Of a DNA stretch of 64,000 bases, positions 49,823 to 58,159 are shown piece after piece (position 1 is the stretch's first letter; every line of letters starts with the position of its first letter). Source of the DNA: Nocardia colli (GTDB lineage: Bacteria; Actinomycetota; Actinomycetes; Mycobacteriales; Mycobacteriaceae); assembly GCF_008704205.1 (NCBI RefSeq), contig NZ_VXLC01000035.1, positions 1 through 64,000 on the forward strand. Reading direction: 5' to 3'. The notes below the pieces were generated by a model. The model was not told where the DNA came from and did no database searches. It worked only from the letters and a program-made list of their open reading frames with translations. The translations under genes were made by a program, and so were the position numbers.

Positions 49823-51070
49823 GTGACCGCTTCACACACGACGATTCGACCGTTGGCGCCGACCGAAGCGGTATATGTCGGCTTGGGATTGTTCGTCGGA
49901 TACTCCGTTCAAGTGCGTGGTTCCCTGGGCGTCGCGGCGTTGTCCCAGGCGTTCGCCGCGCTGCGGCGGGCGTATCCGGTTCTCGGGTCCCGACTCGTGA
50001 TCGACGAGCAGGGCATCGCGATAGTCGCCTCGCCCGCGCCGCCGGCGATCCGGGTATTCGACGACGAGGTCGCGTCCGTCCGCTACGGCACCGAGCTGGA
50101 CGCGACCCGGACGGTCTGCGAACTCCACGTGGTGCGCGAGGGCGAGCGGGCGAATGTGACGTTGCTGATCCATCACAGCGTCGCCGACGGGCATCATTCG
50201 CTCGCGGTGCTGGCGGAATTCTGGTCGCTCTACACCGATTTCGTCGGCGGAATGGCGCGCCCGGCGGTGAAACGGCACGACTACCCGAGGTCGCTGGAGG
50301 CGTTGTACGCCGAGCGCGGCATCGATGCCGTCGATGCGCGGACTCCTGCTTTCGCGCCGACCGATGCGCCGGAGCTGGACGGCGGGCATCAACTCGTCGA
50401 ATTGACCGACGTGCGCTGCCAACTCGACGAGACGCAGACCGCGGCCTTGGTCGACTACGGTCACCGGCAGGGCGCGACGATCAACAGCCTGGTGTCGGCG
50501 GCGATCCTGCTCGCCATCGCCGAGGTGCACGCGGTGCCGCTGCCCGAACTGCCCTACGCGTTTCTCGTCGAGCTCCGCTCGCGCCTCTCGCCGCCGGTGG
50601 CCTTCACCGCTGGCACGAACATCCTTGGCTATGGGCGGTTCATCACCGAGGGCGACTCGGCCGAGCTCGCGGACATCGCGCGGGCGATCGGCGCCCGGCT
50701 CGCCACGGATCTGGCCGCGCAGACGATCCACCACACCGCGGTGCAGGCGGCCGGAACCAAAGTCGCTGTGCTGCAAGAACTCCAGCAGGCTCCGGCCGCG
50801 GCACTCGCGACGAACTGGGGCAGGATTCCGGCCCTTCGCCATCCAGCCGCGCTCGAACTGGAGGACTTCTGGCCGCTGTTCCACATGGACGTGCCCACGC
50901 CGATCGACATCCCCGAGAATCCGACGCCGTTCTTCGTGATCACCGGCTTCGAGGGCCGGTTGAGCGTCGATCTGCTGGCCCCGGAACCGGGCGACGACGA
51001 CCGCGCGATCGTCGCGGCACTGCGAGCCCGGCTAGAGGCGGCGGTTCAGTCCGCGGGACCCACGAGGTGA
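49823..51070 (+). CDS. PapA-like acyltransferase (condensation-domain fold)
   Basis: 415 residues from the GTG at 49823, with AGGAG upstream; a frame from 49754 adds an unlikely leader. The active-site HHxxxDG motif is present (LLIHHSVADGHHSL, about residue 115), and a DFWPLFHMDVPTPIDIPENP C-terminal block matches PapA5-type transferases. These esterify long-chain or methyl-branched acyl groups to polyketide or sugar alcohols in mycobacteria and relatives. No polyketide synthase is adjacent, so its acceptor is unknown. It overlaps the next gene tail to tail by 25 bases. Confidence 0.82.
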   Translation: MTASHTTIRPLAPTEAVYVGLGLFVGYSVQVRGSLGVAALSQAFAALRRAYPVLGSRLVIDEQGIAIVASPAPPAIRVFDDEVASVRYGTELDATRTVCELHVVREGERANVTLLIHHSVADGHHSLAVLAEFWSLYTDFVGGMARPAVKRHDYPRSLEALYAERGIDAVDARTPAFAPTDAPELDGGHQLVELTDVRCQLDETQTAALVDYGHRQGATINSLVSAAILLAIAEVHAVPLPELPYAFLVELRSRLSPPVAFTAGTNILGYGRFITEGDSAELADIARAIGARLATDLAAQTIHHTAVQAAGTKVAVLQELQQAPAAALATNWGRIPALRHPAALELEDFWPLFHMDVPTPIDIPENPTPFFVITGFEGRLSVDLLAPEPGDDDRAIVAALRARLEAAVQSAGPTR

Positions 51071-52650
51071 TAGCGCACGGTCGGGCTCCACAGGAAGAAC
51101 CCGTTCACCCCGGCCGCGTCCGCGGCGTCGATCTGCGCCCTGACCTCGTCGGGACCGTAGTCGACGCCGAGGCTGAAGTCCTGCAACCAGGGGACGACCT
51201 TGGCGGCGGTGCCCTGCGTCTGGGTGCGGAAGTCTTGGAGTGAGCGGTAGATGATGTCGTACGGCTGCGAATTCGGGTTGGCGACACCGTATTCGCCGGC
51301 ATTCCAATGCGAGGGATACAGCATCGGTGCGATGTAATCGACGTACTTGGCCATCAACGGAATGTCTTGCGCGATCTCGTCGGGCCGGGTGGACGCTATG
51401 CCGAACACGGCGGCGCTCAGATCGGCGCCGGCGTCGTGCACGGGATCGCGGCTCTCATGCAGGAATTCGGCGATCGACACGGTGGGCGTGGTGGTCGAGC
51501 CGGGGAAATTCATCTGGGACAGCGCGCCGTCCGGGCGTCTGATGTAGTCGTACATGATCCCGTCGAAACCGAGCTTCGCCGCCTCGACCGCGAGATCGAT
51601 GTTGTATCTGCGCATTTCGGGATTCGCGAAGTTGGTGAAGGCGATCGGACCGTACCTGCTGGAATACGGCCGGCCGGACGGAGTTTGGACGACCCAGTCC
51701 TGATGTCCGGCCTGCCACGCCCATTCGGCCATGGTCTTGTCGCGGAAGGCGACGATCCGGCCGACGACTCGAATGCCCATGTCGTGCAATTGGCGTAGTG
51801 CCGCGGGGGCGTCGTAGATCCGGGCGACGGCACCCGACTCCTGCGCCAGCGGCACCTGCGAGTCGTAGCCGACGACGCCGTCCTCGTCCTTGATGTCGAG
51901 CTGGACGGTGTTGATCCGCCCGTCGCGGCCCATGTTCAGCACGTCCTCGCGGAGGCCGTCGTCGGACCAGCCGTACGCGGTCACGTGTACCGCCTTGATC
52001 CGTGGCTGCTCCACGGCCGCCGTGATCGCCTGCGCGGCCTCGTTGCCCGCCGCGTCCACGGCGACCACCTGGGCGCCCGTGTGCGCGCGGGACATGGCGA
52101 TCTCGAACGTGCCGTCGCCGGCCGGCGTCACGGCCTGGGTGCCGACCGACACGCGCTCGGCCCCTTCGGCTTTGCCGCGCACGGTGACCGGCTGGCGGTA
52201 GGAGGTCACACCCGTCGGCTGGGTCAGCGTCAACGCGGGCGGCTCGTTGTCGACCGTGAACGTCTTCGACACGCCCGGACCGGTGCGCAGGAAACCGAGG
52301 AAGTTCGGCGGGATCTCGGCGGTGAACTTGTGCTCGCCGTCGGGCAGCGCTCCCGGCCGGTAGACGACGGTATTGCCGTCGACCGTGCCGGAGACCGGCG
52401 CACCGTCGAGCGAGAGCCGCATGGCCGCGGGGTCGTAGGCACCCGCGTCGACTCGCAAAGTCATGGTGGACAACGTCGTTGCGCCGACCAAATTGTTCGG
52501 CAGCCCGGTAACGGTCAGGCCCCGGGGTTCGGTGCGCACCCAGCTCAGGGTGACGGAGGCGATGAGAATCAATGAGACGGAGATAACCAGGACCGCCGCC
52601 AACCGCCGGTGTCCTGTAACGCCTAGTCTTTCTAGCAACGCGCACACCAA
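51046..52650 (-). CDS. Exported glycoside-hydrolase-like protein (DUF4015)
   Basis: 534 residues. An N-terminal anchor lies at residues 17-37 (LAAVLVISVSLILIASVTLS). Residues about 80-200 are a Big/bacterial Ig-like region (DGEHKFTAEIPP, VSKTFTVDNEPPALTL). The C-terminal 320 residues are a DUF4015 putative glycoside hydrolase TIM barrel (VTAYGWSDDGLREDVLNMGR, GIRVVGRIVAFRDKTMAEWA, GFDGIMYDYIRRPDGA, YIAPMLYPSHW). It may act on cell-envelope polysaccharide. It is near a polysaccharide deacetylase transcribed the other way. Confidence 0.85.
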   Translation of the reverse strand: MVCALLERLGVTGHRRLAAVLVISVSLILIASVTLSWVRTEPRGLTVTGLPNNLVGATTLSTMTLRVDAGAYDPAAMRLSLDGAPVSGTVDGNTVVYRPGALPDGEHKFTAEIPPNFLGFLRTGPGVSKTFTVDNEPPALTLTQPTGVTSYRQPVTVRGKAEGAERVSVGTQAVTPAGDGTFEIAMSRAHTGAQVVAVDAAGNEAAQAITAAVEQPRIKAVHVTAYGWSDDGLREDVLNMGRDGRINTVQLDIKDEDGVVGYDSQVPLAQESGAVARIYDAPAALRQLHDMGIRVVGRIVAFRDKTMAEWAWQAGHQDWVVQTPSGRPYSSRYGPIAFTNFANPEMRRYNIDLAVEAAKLGFDGIMYDYIRRPDGALSQMNFPGSTTTPTVSIAEFLHESRDPVHDAGADLSAAVFGIASTRPDEIAQDIPLMAKYVDYIAPMLYPSHWNAGEYGVANPNSQPYDIIYRSLQDFRTQTQGTAAKVVPWLQDFSLGVDYGPDEVRAQIDAADAAGVNGFFLWSPTVRYHLVGPAD

Positions 52651-52758
52651 CTTTCGTCAGAAGATCGCTCAACTATCGCGGGTTCGGCCCGCGCCCGTCG
52701 CTACTTTGCCCGAGTTCCTTACACAACGAAATGGTCTGGCTCGCGTACTGTTCGCACG

Positions 52759-53763
52759 GTGGCGAAGAACGCGACTATCTGTGTTCGAGTTATGTTGTCG
52801 GTGCTGGTGTCGACGGCCGCGGCGTGTGCCGCGAACCCCGGCCCGGCCAATCTCGCGGGCCCGATGGAGAGTTCGCCGCCATCGGTGCGTCCCGCACCAG
52901 ATCCGGCCGCGGTCGCGGCCAATGAACTGGGTGTGGTGCCCGTGCTCATGTATCACCAACTGGCGGCGGCGCCGGACAGCGAATATGACCAGACGCCAGC
53001 GAAATTCCGCGCCGAACTCGAGCGGATATACCGGGAGAACTACCGTCCGGTGACCACGGCCGCCTATGTTTCCGGCGCTATCGATCTGCCCGCCGGCGCG
53101 CATCCGGTGGTGCTGACCTTCGACGACTCGACGCTGAGCCAGCTCGCGTTCACCGCCGACGGCAAGGTCGCGCCGGACACCGTGGTCGGCATCCTCGAGC
53201 AGTTCCGGACCGAGCATCCCGATTTCGCGCCGACCGCGACGTTCTACGTCAACAATCAGCCGTTCGGTGACGACCCGCGCGCCCTGTCCTGGTTGGCCGC
53301 ACACGGATACGAGATCGGCGCCCACACCGCGACCCACGCGAACCTCGCCCAGCTCGACCGCACCGGAGTGCAGCGCGAGCTGGCGGACAACGTCCGCGCG
53401 ATCGGGTCGGCGGCACCGGGCCGGGTGCGGACGATGGCGTTGCCGCTCGGTATCTCCCCGTCCGACCGGAGCCTGGCCACCGCGGGCAGCTGGGACGGGA
53501 CAAGCTATGCGTTCGAGGCGGTGATGCTGGTCGGGGCCGAGCCCGCCCCGTCGCCATACGGTGATCTGGATGCCACGGCGATTCCCCGGATTCGTTCCGG
53601 CAGAACAGCAGTCGACTTCGACTCGACCTACTGGCTCGATCGGCTCGCCGCGAATCCGGAGCAGCGCTATACCTCGGACGGCAATCCACAGCAGATCTCT
53701 TTTCCGGCGCGCCTGTCCGGGACGCTGAACCCACGGTGGTCGGTTCAGGCCAGGCAGTACTGA
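52759..53763 (+). CDS. Exported polysaccharide deacetylase-like protein
   Basis: 334 residues with a lipoprotein-like signal (LSVLVSTAAAC, possible lipobox Cys23). The NodB-homology domain shows VPVLMYHQL, VVLTFDDSTLSQLAF (metal Asp122/123, with Ser in place of Gly), ATFYVNNQPFGD and AHGYEIGAHTATHANL. It probably deacetylates or otherwise trims an N-acetylated surface glycan. The start is GTG at 52759. It is divergent from the DUF4015 hydrolase, suggesting shared envelope function. Confidence 0.85.
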   Translation: MAKNATICVRVMLSVLVSTAAACAANPGPANLAGPMESSPPSVRPAPDPAAVAANELGVVPVLMYHQLAAAPDSEYDQTPAKFRAELERIYRENYRPVTTAAYVSGAIDLPAGAHPVVLTFDDSTLSQLAFTADGKVAPDTVVGILEQFRTEHPDFAPTATFYVNNQPFGDDPRALSWLAAHGYEIGAHTATHANLAQLDRTGVQRELADNVRAIGSAAPGRVRTMALPLGISPSDRSLATAGSWDGTSYAFEAVMLVGAEPAPSPYGDLDATAIPRIRSGRTAVDFDSTYWLDRLAANPEQRYTSDGNPQQISFPARLSGTLNPRWSVQARQY

Positions 53764-53777
53764 TCGGAAAGTGCGCA

Positions 53778-53807
53778 AGGTCGGCCGCACCGGAGTGCGG
53801 CCGACCT
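53778..53807. terminator. Bidirectional terminator
   Basis: AGGTCGGCCGCAC and its perfect 13-base complement surround a four-base loop, between the convergent deacetylase and encapsulin-cargo genes. Confidence 0.75.
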
Positions 53808-53825
53808 AGATGCGGGTTCAGTGCC

Positions 53826-55763
53826 TCACCGCGGCGAGCTGGCCGCTAGTTGTTCGAGGACGGCGACCATTTGGTCGATCTCCTCGCAGGTGTTGTAGAA
53901 GGCGAACGACGGACGCACCGTCGCCTCCAATCCGAGGCGGCGCAGAATCGGCTGAGCGCAATGGTGGCCCGCCCGAACAGCGATGCCCTTCTCGTTCAAC
54001 GCCTTTCCGACCTCGATCGGCTCGTACCCGGCCATCACGAACGACAGCACGCTCGCCTTCTCGGCGGCGGTACCTACCAGCCGGATACCGCGCACCGCGG
54101 CGACCCGCGGGGTCGCGTACTCGAGCAATCCATGCTCGTAGCGGGCAATGGCGTCCATGCCGATGCCCTCGACATATTCGATCGCGGCGCCGAGACCGAC
54201 TGCGTCCGCGATGTTTCCGGTACCGGCCTCGAATCGACCGGGAGGCGGCCGGAACAGCGAACGTTCCAGCGTGACGTCGCTGATCATGTTGCCGCCGCCC
54301 TGCCAGGGCGGAACGTCTTGCAGTATCTCGGATTTTCCGTAGACCACGCCGATTCCGGTGGGGCCGAACAGCTTGTGGCCGGAGAACACGAAGAAATCGG
54401 CGCCGATCGAGCGCACGTCGATCCTGGTGTGCGGCACCGATTGCGCCCCGTCGACCAGGGTGACCGCTCCGGCGCGCTGCGCCTCGGCGACGATCTCGCG
54501 CACCGGGGTGATGGTGCCGAGCGCGTTCGAAACATGGGCCACCGAAACGAGTTTGGTGCGATCGGAGAGCAGCTTGGTGTACTCGCCGAGCATCAGCTCG
54601 CCGTTGTCGTCTACCGGAATGACCTTCAGCACCGCGCCCGTCTCGGCGGCCAGCATCTGCCACGGGACGATGTTCGCGTGGTGCTCCAGGTGCGAGATGA
54701 TGATCTCGTCGCCTTCGCGAATGTGCTTGCGGCCCCAGGTCTGTGCGATCAGGTTGATGCCCTCGGTCGCGCCGCGGACGAAGATGATCTCCTCCGCCGA
54801 GGACGCGCCGATGAACCGGGCCACGATGTCGCGGGCCTGCTCGTAGGCATCGGTGGACCGAGCTGCCAATTCATGGGCGGCCCGGTGGATGTTGGAGTTC
54901 TCGTGCTCGTAGAAGTACGAAATGCGCTCGATCACCGCGCGCGGCTTCTGCGTGGTCGCCGCGTTGTCGAACCACACCAGCGGATGGCCGTTCACCTGTT
55001 CCCGCAGGATCGGGAAGTCGTTGCGCACCGCGTAGACATCGAACGGCGGATGCGCGTCGGGCAGGTGAGCCGACGCCACCGGTGCGGTCGGCGCCGCGGC
55101 CGAGTCCAGGAAATAGAAGCTCGGGGCGGCGGACGGTTGCATACCGGCATCGGGAAAGCGTTGCGGTGACAGCACTTCGCGCAACGACGGCAGAGCGGTG
55201 AGGAACGGGTCGTTGTGTATTCCGGCGGTACTCACGGGCGAGTGCGCGGGCCGGCCTGCGGCGTCGGCCATCGGCACGTCACGTCCCCAGCCCGGCACCG
55301 ACGGTTCCGGCGTACTGCCGCCGGGCGGAGTGGTGCCTGAAAACCCTTGTGCACCAGACGTCGATCCGCCAGTGGGCGCGGTGCCGTTGATACCCGGCAC
55401 CGAAGGCTCGGGAGTGCGCCCGCCGGGTGGCGCGGCGCTCGAAACACCCTGTGCGCCTGACGATGCCGCCTCCGGTGTATGCCCACCCGGATGCGCGGCA
55501 CCGGAAAACCCCGGCGCCCCAGCCGCTGTCGCCGTCGGCACCGGCGAAGGCGCCGGCACGTTCGGCGGTGAGGTCGGCATATCCGGCTGCACCATGCTCA
55601 CGCCCATCGGCGCGGCGGGCGAACCCGCCGCGGCCGACGGCAGCGCCGAGAAGAACGCTCCGGCAAGGCGATTCAGCGTCGCCTCGTCCGGCAGCATCCA
55701 CTCGGCGCCACCGTCGTCCGCTGGGCGCGAGATGTCAGCTCCGGTAGGTCGGTGCGTAGTCAT
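53826..55763 (-). CDS. Cysteine desulfurase, family 2A encapsulin cargo
   Basis: 645 residues. The C-terminal 400 form a SufS-type PLP enzyme: WFDNAATTQKPRAVIERISY, RGATEGINLIAQTWGRKHI, ISHLEHHANIVPWQ, PLP Lys464 in FVFSGHKLFGPTG, and catalytic Cys602 in VRAGHHCAQPILR. It would release sulfur from cysteine. The N-terminal 240 are disordered and Pro/Gly/Ser-rich, with repeated PPGGxTPEPSVPG units, the cargo-loading extension typical of family 2A encapsulin cargo. The ATG at 55763 lies inside the shell gene (29-base overlap). Sulfur storage in the shell is the known role of relatives. Confidence 0.92.
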   Translation of the reverse strand: MTTHRPTGADISRPADDGGAEWMLPDEATLNRLAGAFFSALPSAAAGSPAAPMGVSMVQPDMPTSPPNVPAPSPVPTATAAGAPGFSGAAHPGGHTPEAASSGAQGVSSAAPPGGRTPEPSVPGINGTAPTGGSTSGAQGFSGTTPPGGSTPEPSVPGWGRDVPMADAAGRPAHSPVSTAGIHNDPFLTALPSLREVLSPQRFPDAGMQPSAAPSFYFLDSAAAPTAPVASAHLPDAHPPFDVYAVRNDFPILREQVNGHPLVWFDNAATTQKPRAVIERISYFYEHENSNIHRAAHELAARSTDAYEQARDIVARFIGASSAEEIIFVRGATEGINLIAQTWGRKHIREGDEIIISHLEHHANIVPWQMLAAETGAVLKVIPVDDNGELMLGEYTKLLSDRTKLVSVAHVSNALGTITPVREIVAEAQRAGAVTLVDGAQSVPHTRIDVRSIGADFFVFSGHKLFGPTGIGVVYGKSEILQDVPPWQGGGNMISDVTLERSLFRPPPGRFEAGTGNIADAVGLGAAIEYVEGIGMDAIARYEHGLLEYATPRVAAVRGIRLVGTAAEKASVLSFVMAGYEPIEVGKALNEKGIAVRAGHHCAQPILRRLGLEATVRPSFAFYNTCEEIDQMVAVLEQLAASSPR

Positions 55764-56667
55764 GGAACTTGCCCACCTCGGCTCCGTCGAGCACTGCCAC
55801 CGCATCGTCGGTCAGGATCGCCAGCGAGCAGTACAGCGACACCAGATATGACGCGATCGCGCTGCGATCGATACCCATGAACTTCACCGACAGGCCCGGT
55901 CCCTGCTCACCGGCCAGCCCGGGCTGATACAGACCGACCACACCCTGCCGGGCCTCGCCGGTGCGGATCAGCACGAACTTGGTCTTCCCGCGCTCCACCG
56001 GAACCTTGTCCGACGGAATGATCGGAATCCCGCGCCAGGTCAGGAACTGCGACCCGAACATGCTCACGGTCGGCGGCGGCACACCGCGCCGGGTGCATTC
56101 CCGGCCGAACGCGGCGATGCCCTGCGGGTGGGTGAGGAAGAAGCCGGGCTCCTTCCAGACCTTGGTGAGCAGATTGTCCAGGTCGTCCGGCGTGGGCGGC
56201 CCGGCGATCGTCGAGAGACGCTGCGTCTTCGTGGCATTCGCGATGAGACCGTAGTCCGGGCTGTTGATCAGCTCGCCCTCTTGGTGCTCCTTGATTGCCT
56301 CGATGGTCAGCCGCAACTGTTGAGCAATCTGATCGTGCGGGCTCGAATACAGATCCGAGACACGGGTGTGCACGTCGAGAATCGTGTGCACGGCCTTGAG
56401 GCGGTACTCCCGTGGGTCTCGCTCGTAGTCGATAAAGGTCTCCGGCAGCGGAGACTCGTCGAAGTTATCGCACTGAATATCGACGGTTTGTTCGTGCGTG
56501 ACCCGGTTACGCCGGTAGATACCGGCTTCGACGGGCACCCAGTTCAGCAGATGGACCAACCACCGAGGGGTGATCGACTCCATCTGCGGAACGGACTTTG
56601 TTGCATTGGCGAGTGTCCGGGCAGCTTCATCGCCCAGTGCCACCGGCCGGGGAACAGCTTTCGTCAT
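55735..56667 (-). CDS. Family 2A encapsulin shell protein
   Basis: 310 residues with the HK97-fold family 2A (MMP-I/SrpI-like) pattern: PRWLVHLLNWVPVEAGIYRR, DNFDESPLPETFIDYERDPR, GIPIIPSDKVPVERGKTKFV, and GPGLSVKFMGIDRSAIASYL. It assembles a protein cage around the cysteine desulfurase. It is followed directly, with overlap, by its cargo gene. Older annotations call such proteins major membrane protein I. Confidence 0.93.
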   Translation of the reverse strand: MTKAVPRPVALGDEAARTLANATKSVPQMESITPRWLVHLLNWVPVEAGIYRRNRVTHEQTVDIQCDNFDESPLPETFIDYERDPREYRLKAVHTILDVHTRVSDLYSSPHDQIAQQLRLTIEAIKEHQEGELINSPDYGLIANATKTQRLSTIAGPPTPDDLDNLLTKVWKEPGFFLTHPQGIAAFGRECTRRGVPPPTVSMFGSQFLTWRGIPIIPSDKVPVERGKTKFVLIRTGEARQGVVGLYQPGLAGEQGPGLSVKFMGIDRSAIASYLVSLYCSLAILTDDAVAVLDGAEVGKFHDYAPTYRS

Positions 56668-56792
56668 CGAACCACCTTGGGATCGGCAAATCCACCGTTA
56701 CCAGCTCGCCCATGCTAGCCCCTGTCTCCCGAACTGCCCGGATAGACCCTATTGCCCGCCTTGCGCCGCGTGCCGCGCCTTTGTTGTCGCGC

Positions 56793-57512
56793 TCAGCGGG
56801 TGGTGCGTTCGCCGCCGTTGACCGCCAAGACTTGGCCCGTCACCTGCCGCGCCGCGGGCGAGGCGAGGTAGTGAACCGCGGCGGCGATGTCCTCGGGGAC
56901 GCCGGCGCGGCGGGTGTGCGCCGCGGCGATGAGCGAGTCGCGCCGCTCGTCGGTCAGCTTGTCGCGGAAGAACTCCGTGGCGGAGATGTAGCCGGGGGCA
57001 ACGACATTCGCGGTGATGCCGCGCGGTCCCAGCTCGGCGGACAGTTGCGTGTTCCAGGAGGCGAGTCCGGCCTTGGCGGCGCCGTAGGCACCCGCGCCCT
57101 TGTCTGCGGCGATCGAGCCGATGTTCACCACGGCGCCGGGAGCGGCCAGCCGGTCGCGCAGGGCCGTGGTCATCAGCACCGCGCTGATCAAGTTGGCGTC
57201 CAGGTTGGTTCGCCAGGCGGCGGCCACGCTGCGCAGGTCGGCCGGCGCATCCTGGTCGAAGTCGGTGTTGCCGCCCGCGTTGTTGACCAGCACGTGGATC
57301 TCGTGGGGGAGCCGGTCGACCAGCGCTTCGATCTGGGCCGGATCGGTCGCGTCGCAGACCTGTGCCGTGACGCCGAGTTCCGCGGCCGTCGCGTGCAGCG
57401 GCTCGGGCCGGCGGCCGGTGATCACCACTGTGTCGCCCGCGGCCGCGAAGATCTGCGCGATGGCCCGCCCGATTCCGGTGGCTCCGCCGGTTACCACGAT
57501 GTTCCGCCCCAT
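56793..57512 (-). CDS. Short-chain dehydrogenase/reductase
   Basis: 239 residues from the ATG at 57512 (AAGGAG upstream). It is a classical SDR: NIVVTGGATGIGRAIAQIFA, LVNNAGGNTDFDQDAP, VVNIGSIAADKGAGAYGAAK (Tyr-x-x-x-Lys), APGYISATEFF, and C-terminal GQVLAVNGGERTT. Substrate unknown. It is divergent from a MarR gene whose two palindromic sites lie in the shared gap. Confidence 0.9.
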   Translation of the reverse strand: MGRNIVVTGGATGIGRAIAQIFAAAGDTVVITGRRPEPLHATAAELGVTAQVCDATDPAQIEALVDRLPHEIHVLVNNAGGNTDFDQDAPADLRSVAAAWRTNLDANLISAVLMTTALRDRLAAPGAVVNIGSIAADKGAGAYGAAKAGLASWNTQLSAELGPRGITANVVAPGYISATEFFRDKLTDERRDSLIAAAHTRRAGVPEDIAAAVHYLASPAARQVTGQVLAVNGGERTTR

Positions 57513-57545
57513 GGCGCACTCCTTGATCGAGGACATGTCGAGTAG

Positions 57546-57582
57546 ATTTAGACCTAAACGTACTCATCGTTTAGACCTAAAC
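57546..57582. promoter_or_regulatory. Paired MarR operator sites
   Basis: Two palindromes of the form (A/G)TTTAGACCTAAAC, at 57546-57559 and 57569-57582, are 23 bases centre to centre, about two helical turns. They sit between the SDR and MarR starts and should let MarR repress both. Confidence 0.75.
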
Positions 57583-57598
57583 GCAACCGAGGAGTGGC

Positions 57599-58138
57599 AT
57601 GGACGAGAACGACCCGGTCGACGCGATCGCCCTCGCCTGGCTCCGGGAGCGGCCGGGTACGCCGGTCGACGGCATCGGCGTCGTGACCCGAATATGGCAC
57701 TTGGCCAAGGCTTTCGGCGACGACCGCCGCCGAGTACTGGCGGTGGAAGACACCGACGCGGCCACCCTCGATCTGCTCAGCGTGCTGCGCCGCAGTGGTT
57801 CGCCGTATCAATTGACCACTCGGGAACTCAGGGACCGCACCATGCTCACCGCGGGCGCGATCTCTCAACGGGTCGCGCGTGCGGAGGGGGAGGGTCTGGT
57901 CACCAGAGCGCCGCTGGACGACGGTTCGCGTGCGGTCGTCGTCTCGCTGACCGCCGCGGGCCACGCCATGATCGAGCGATTGGTCGACCATGTATTGGGG
58001 CGCGAGTACGACTTGCTCTCCGCCCTGACCGCGGAACAGCAGGCCGACCTGACGGAGCTGCTTCGAATCCTGCATCAGGACCTGATGACCCGACTCGGCA
58101 CCCACAAGGTCACGCAGGTCGGCTCCGACGACGCCTGA
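57599..58138 (+). CDS. MarR-family regulator
   Basis: 179 residues with a winged HTH (TTRELRDRTMLTAGAISQRV, then ARAEGEGLVTRAPLDDGSRA). The helical N- and C-termini form the dimer interface. CGAGGAGTGG precedes the ATG. It is divergent from the SDR; paired palindromes between them are probably its operators. The ligand may be the SDR substrate or a related toxic compound. Confidence 0.9.
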   Translation: MDENDPVDAIALAWLRERPGTPVDGIGVVTRIWHLAKAFGDDRRRVLAVEDTDAATLDLLSVLRRSGSPYQLTTRELRDRTMLTAGAISQRVARAEGEGLVTRAPLDDGSRAVVVSLTAAGHAMIERLVDHVLGREYDLLSALTAEQQADLTELLRILHQDLMTRLGTHKVTQVGSDDA

Positions 58139-58159
58139 GCACGCGAAAGCTGTTGTGTG

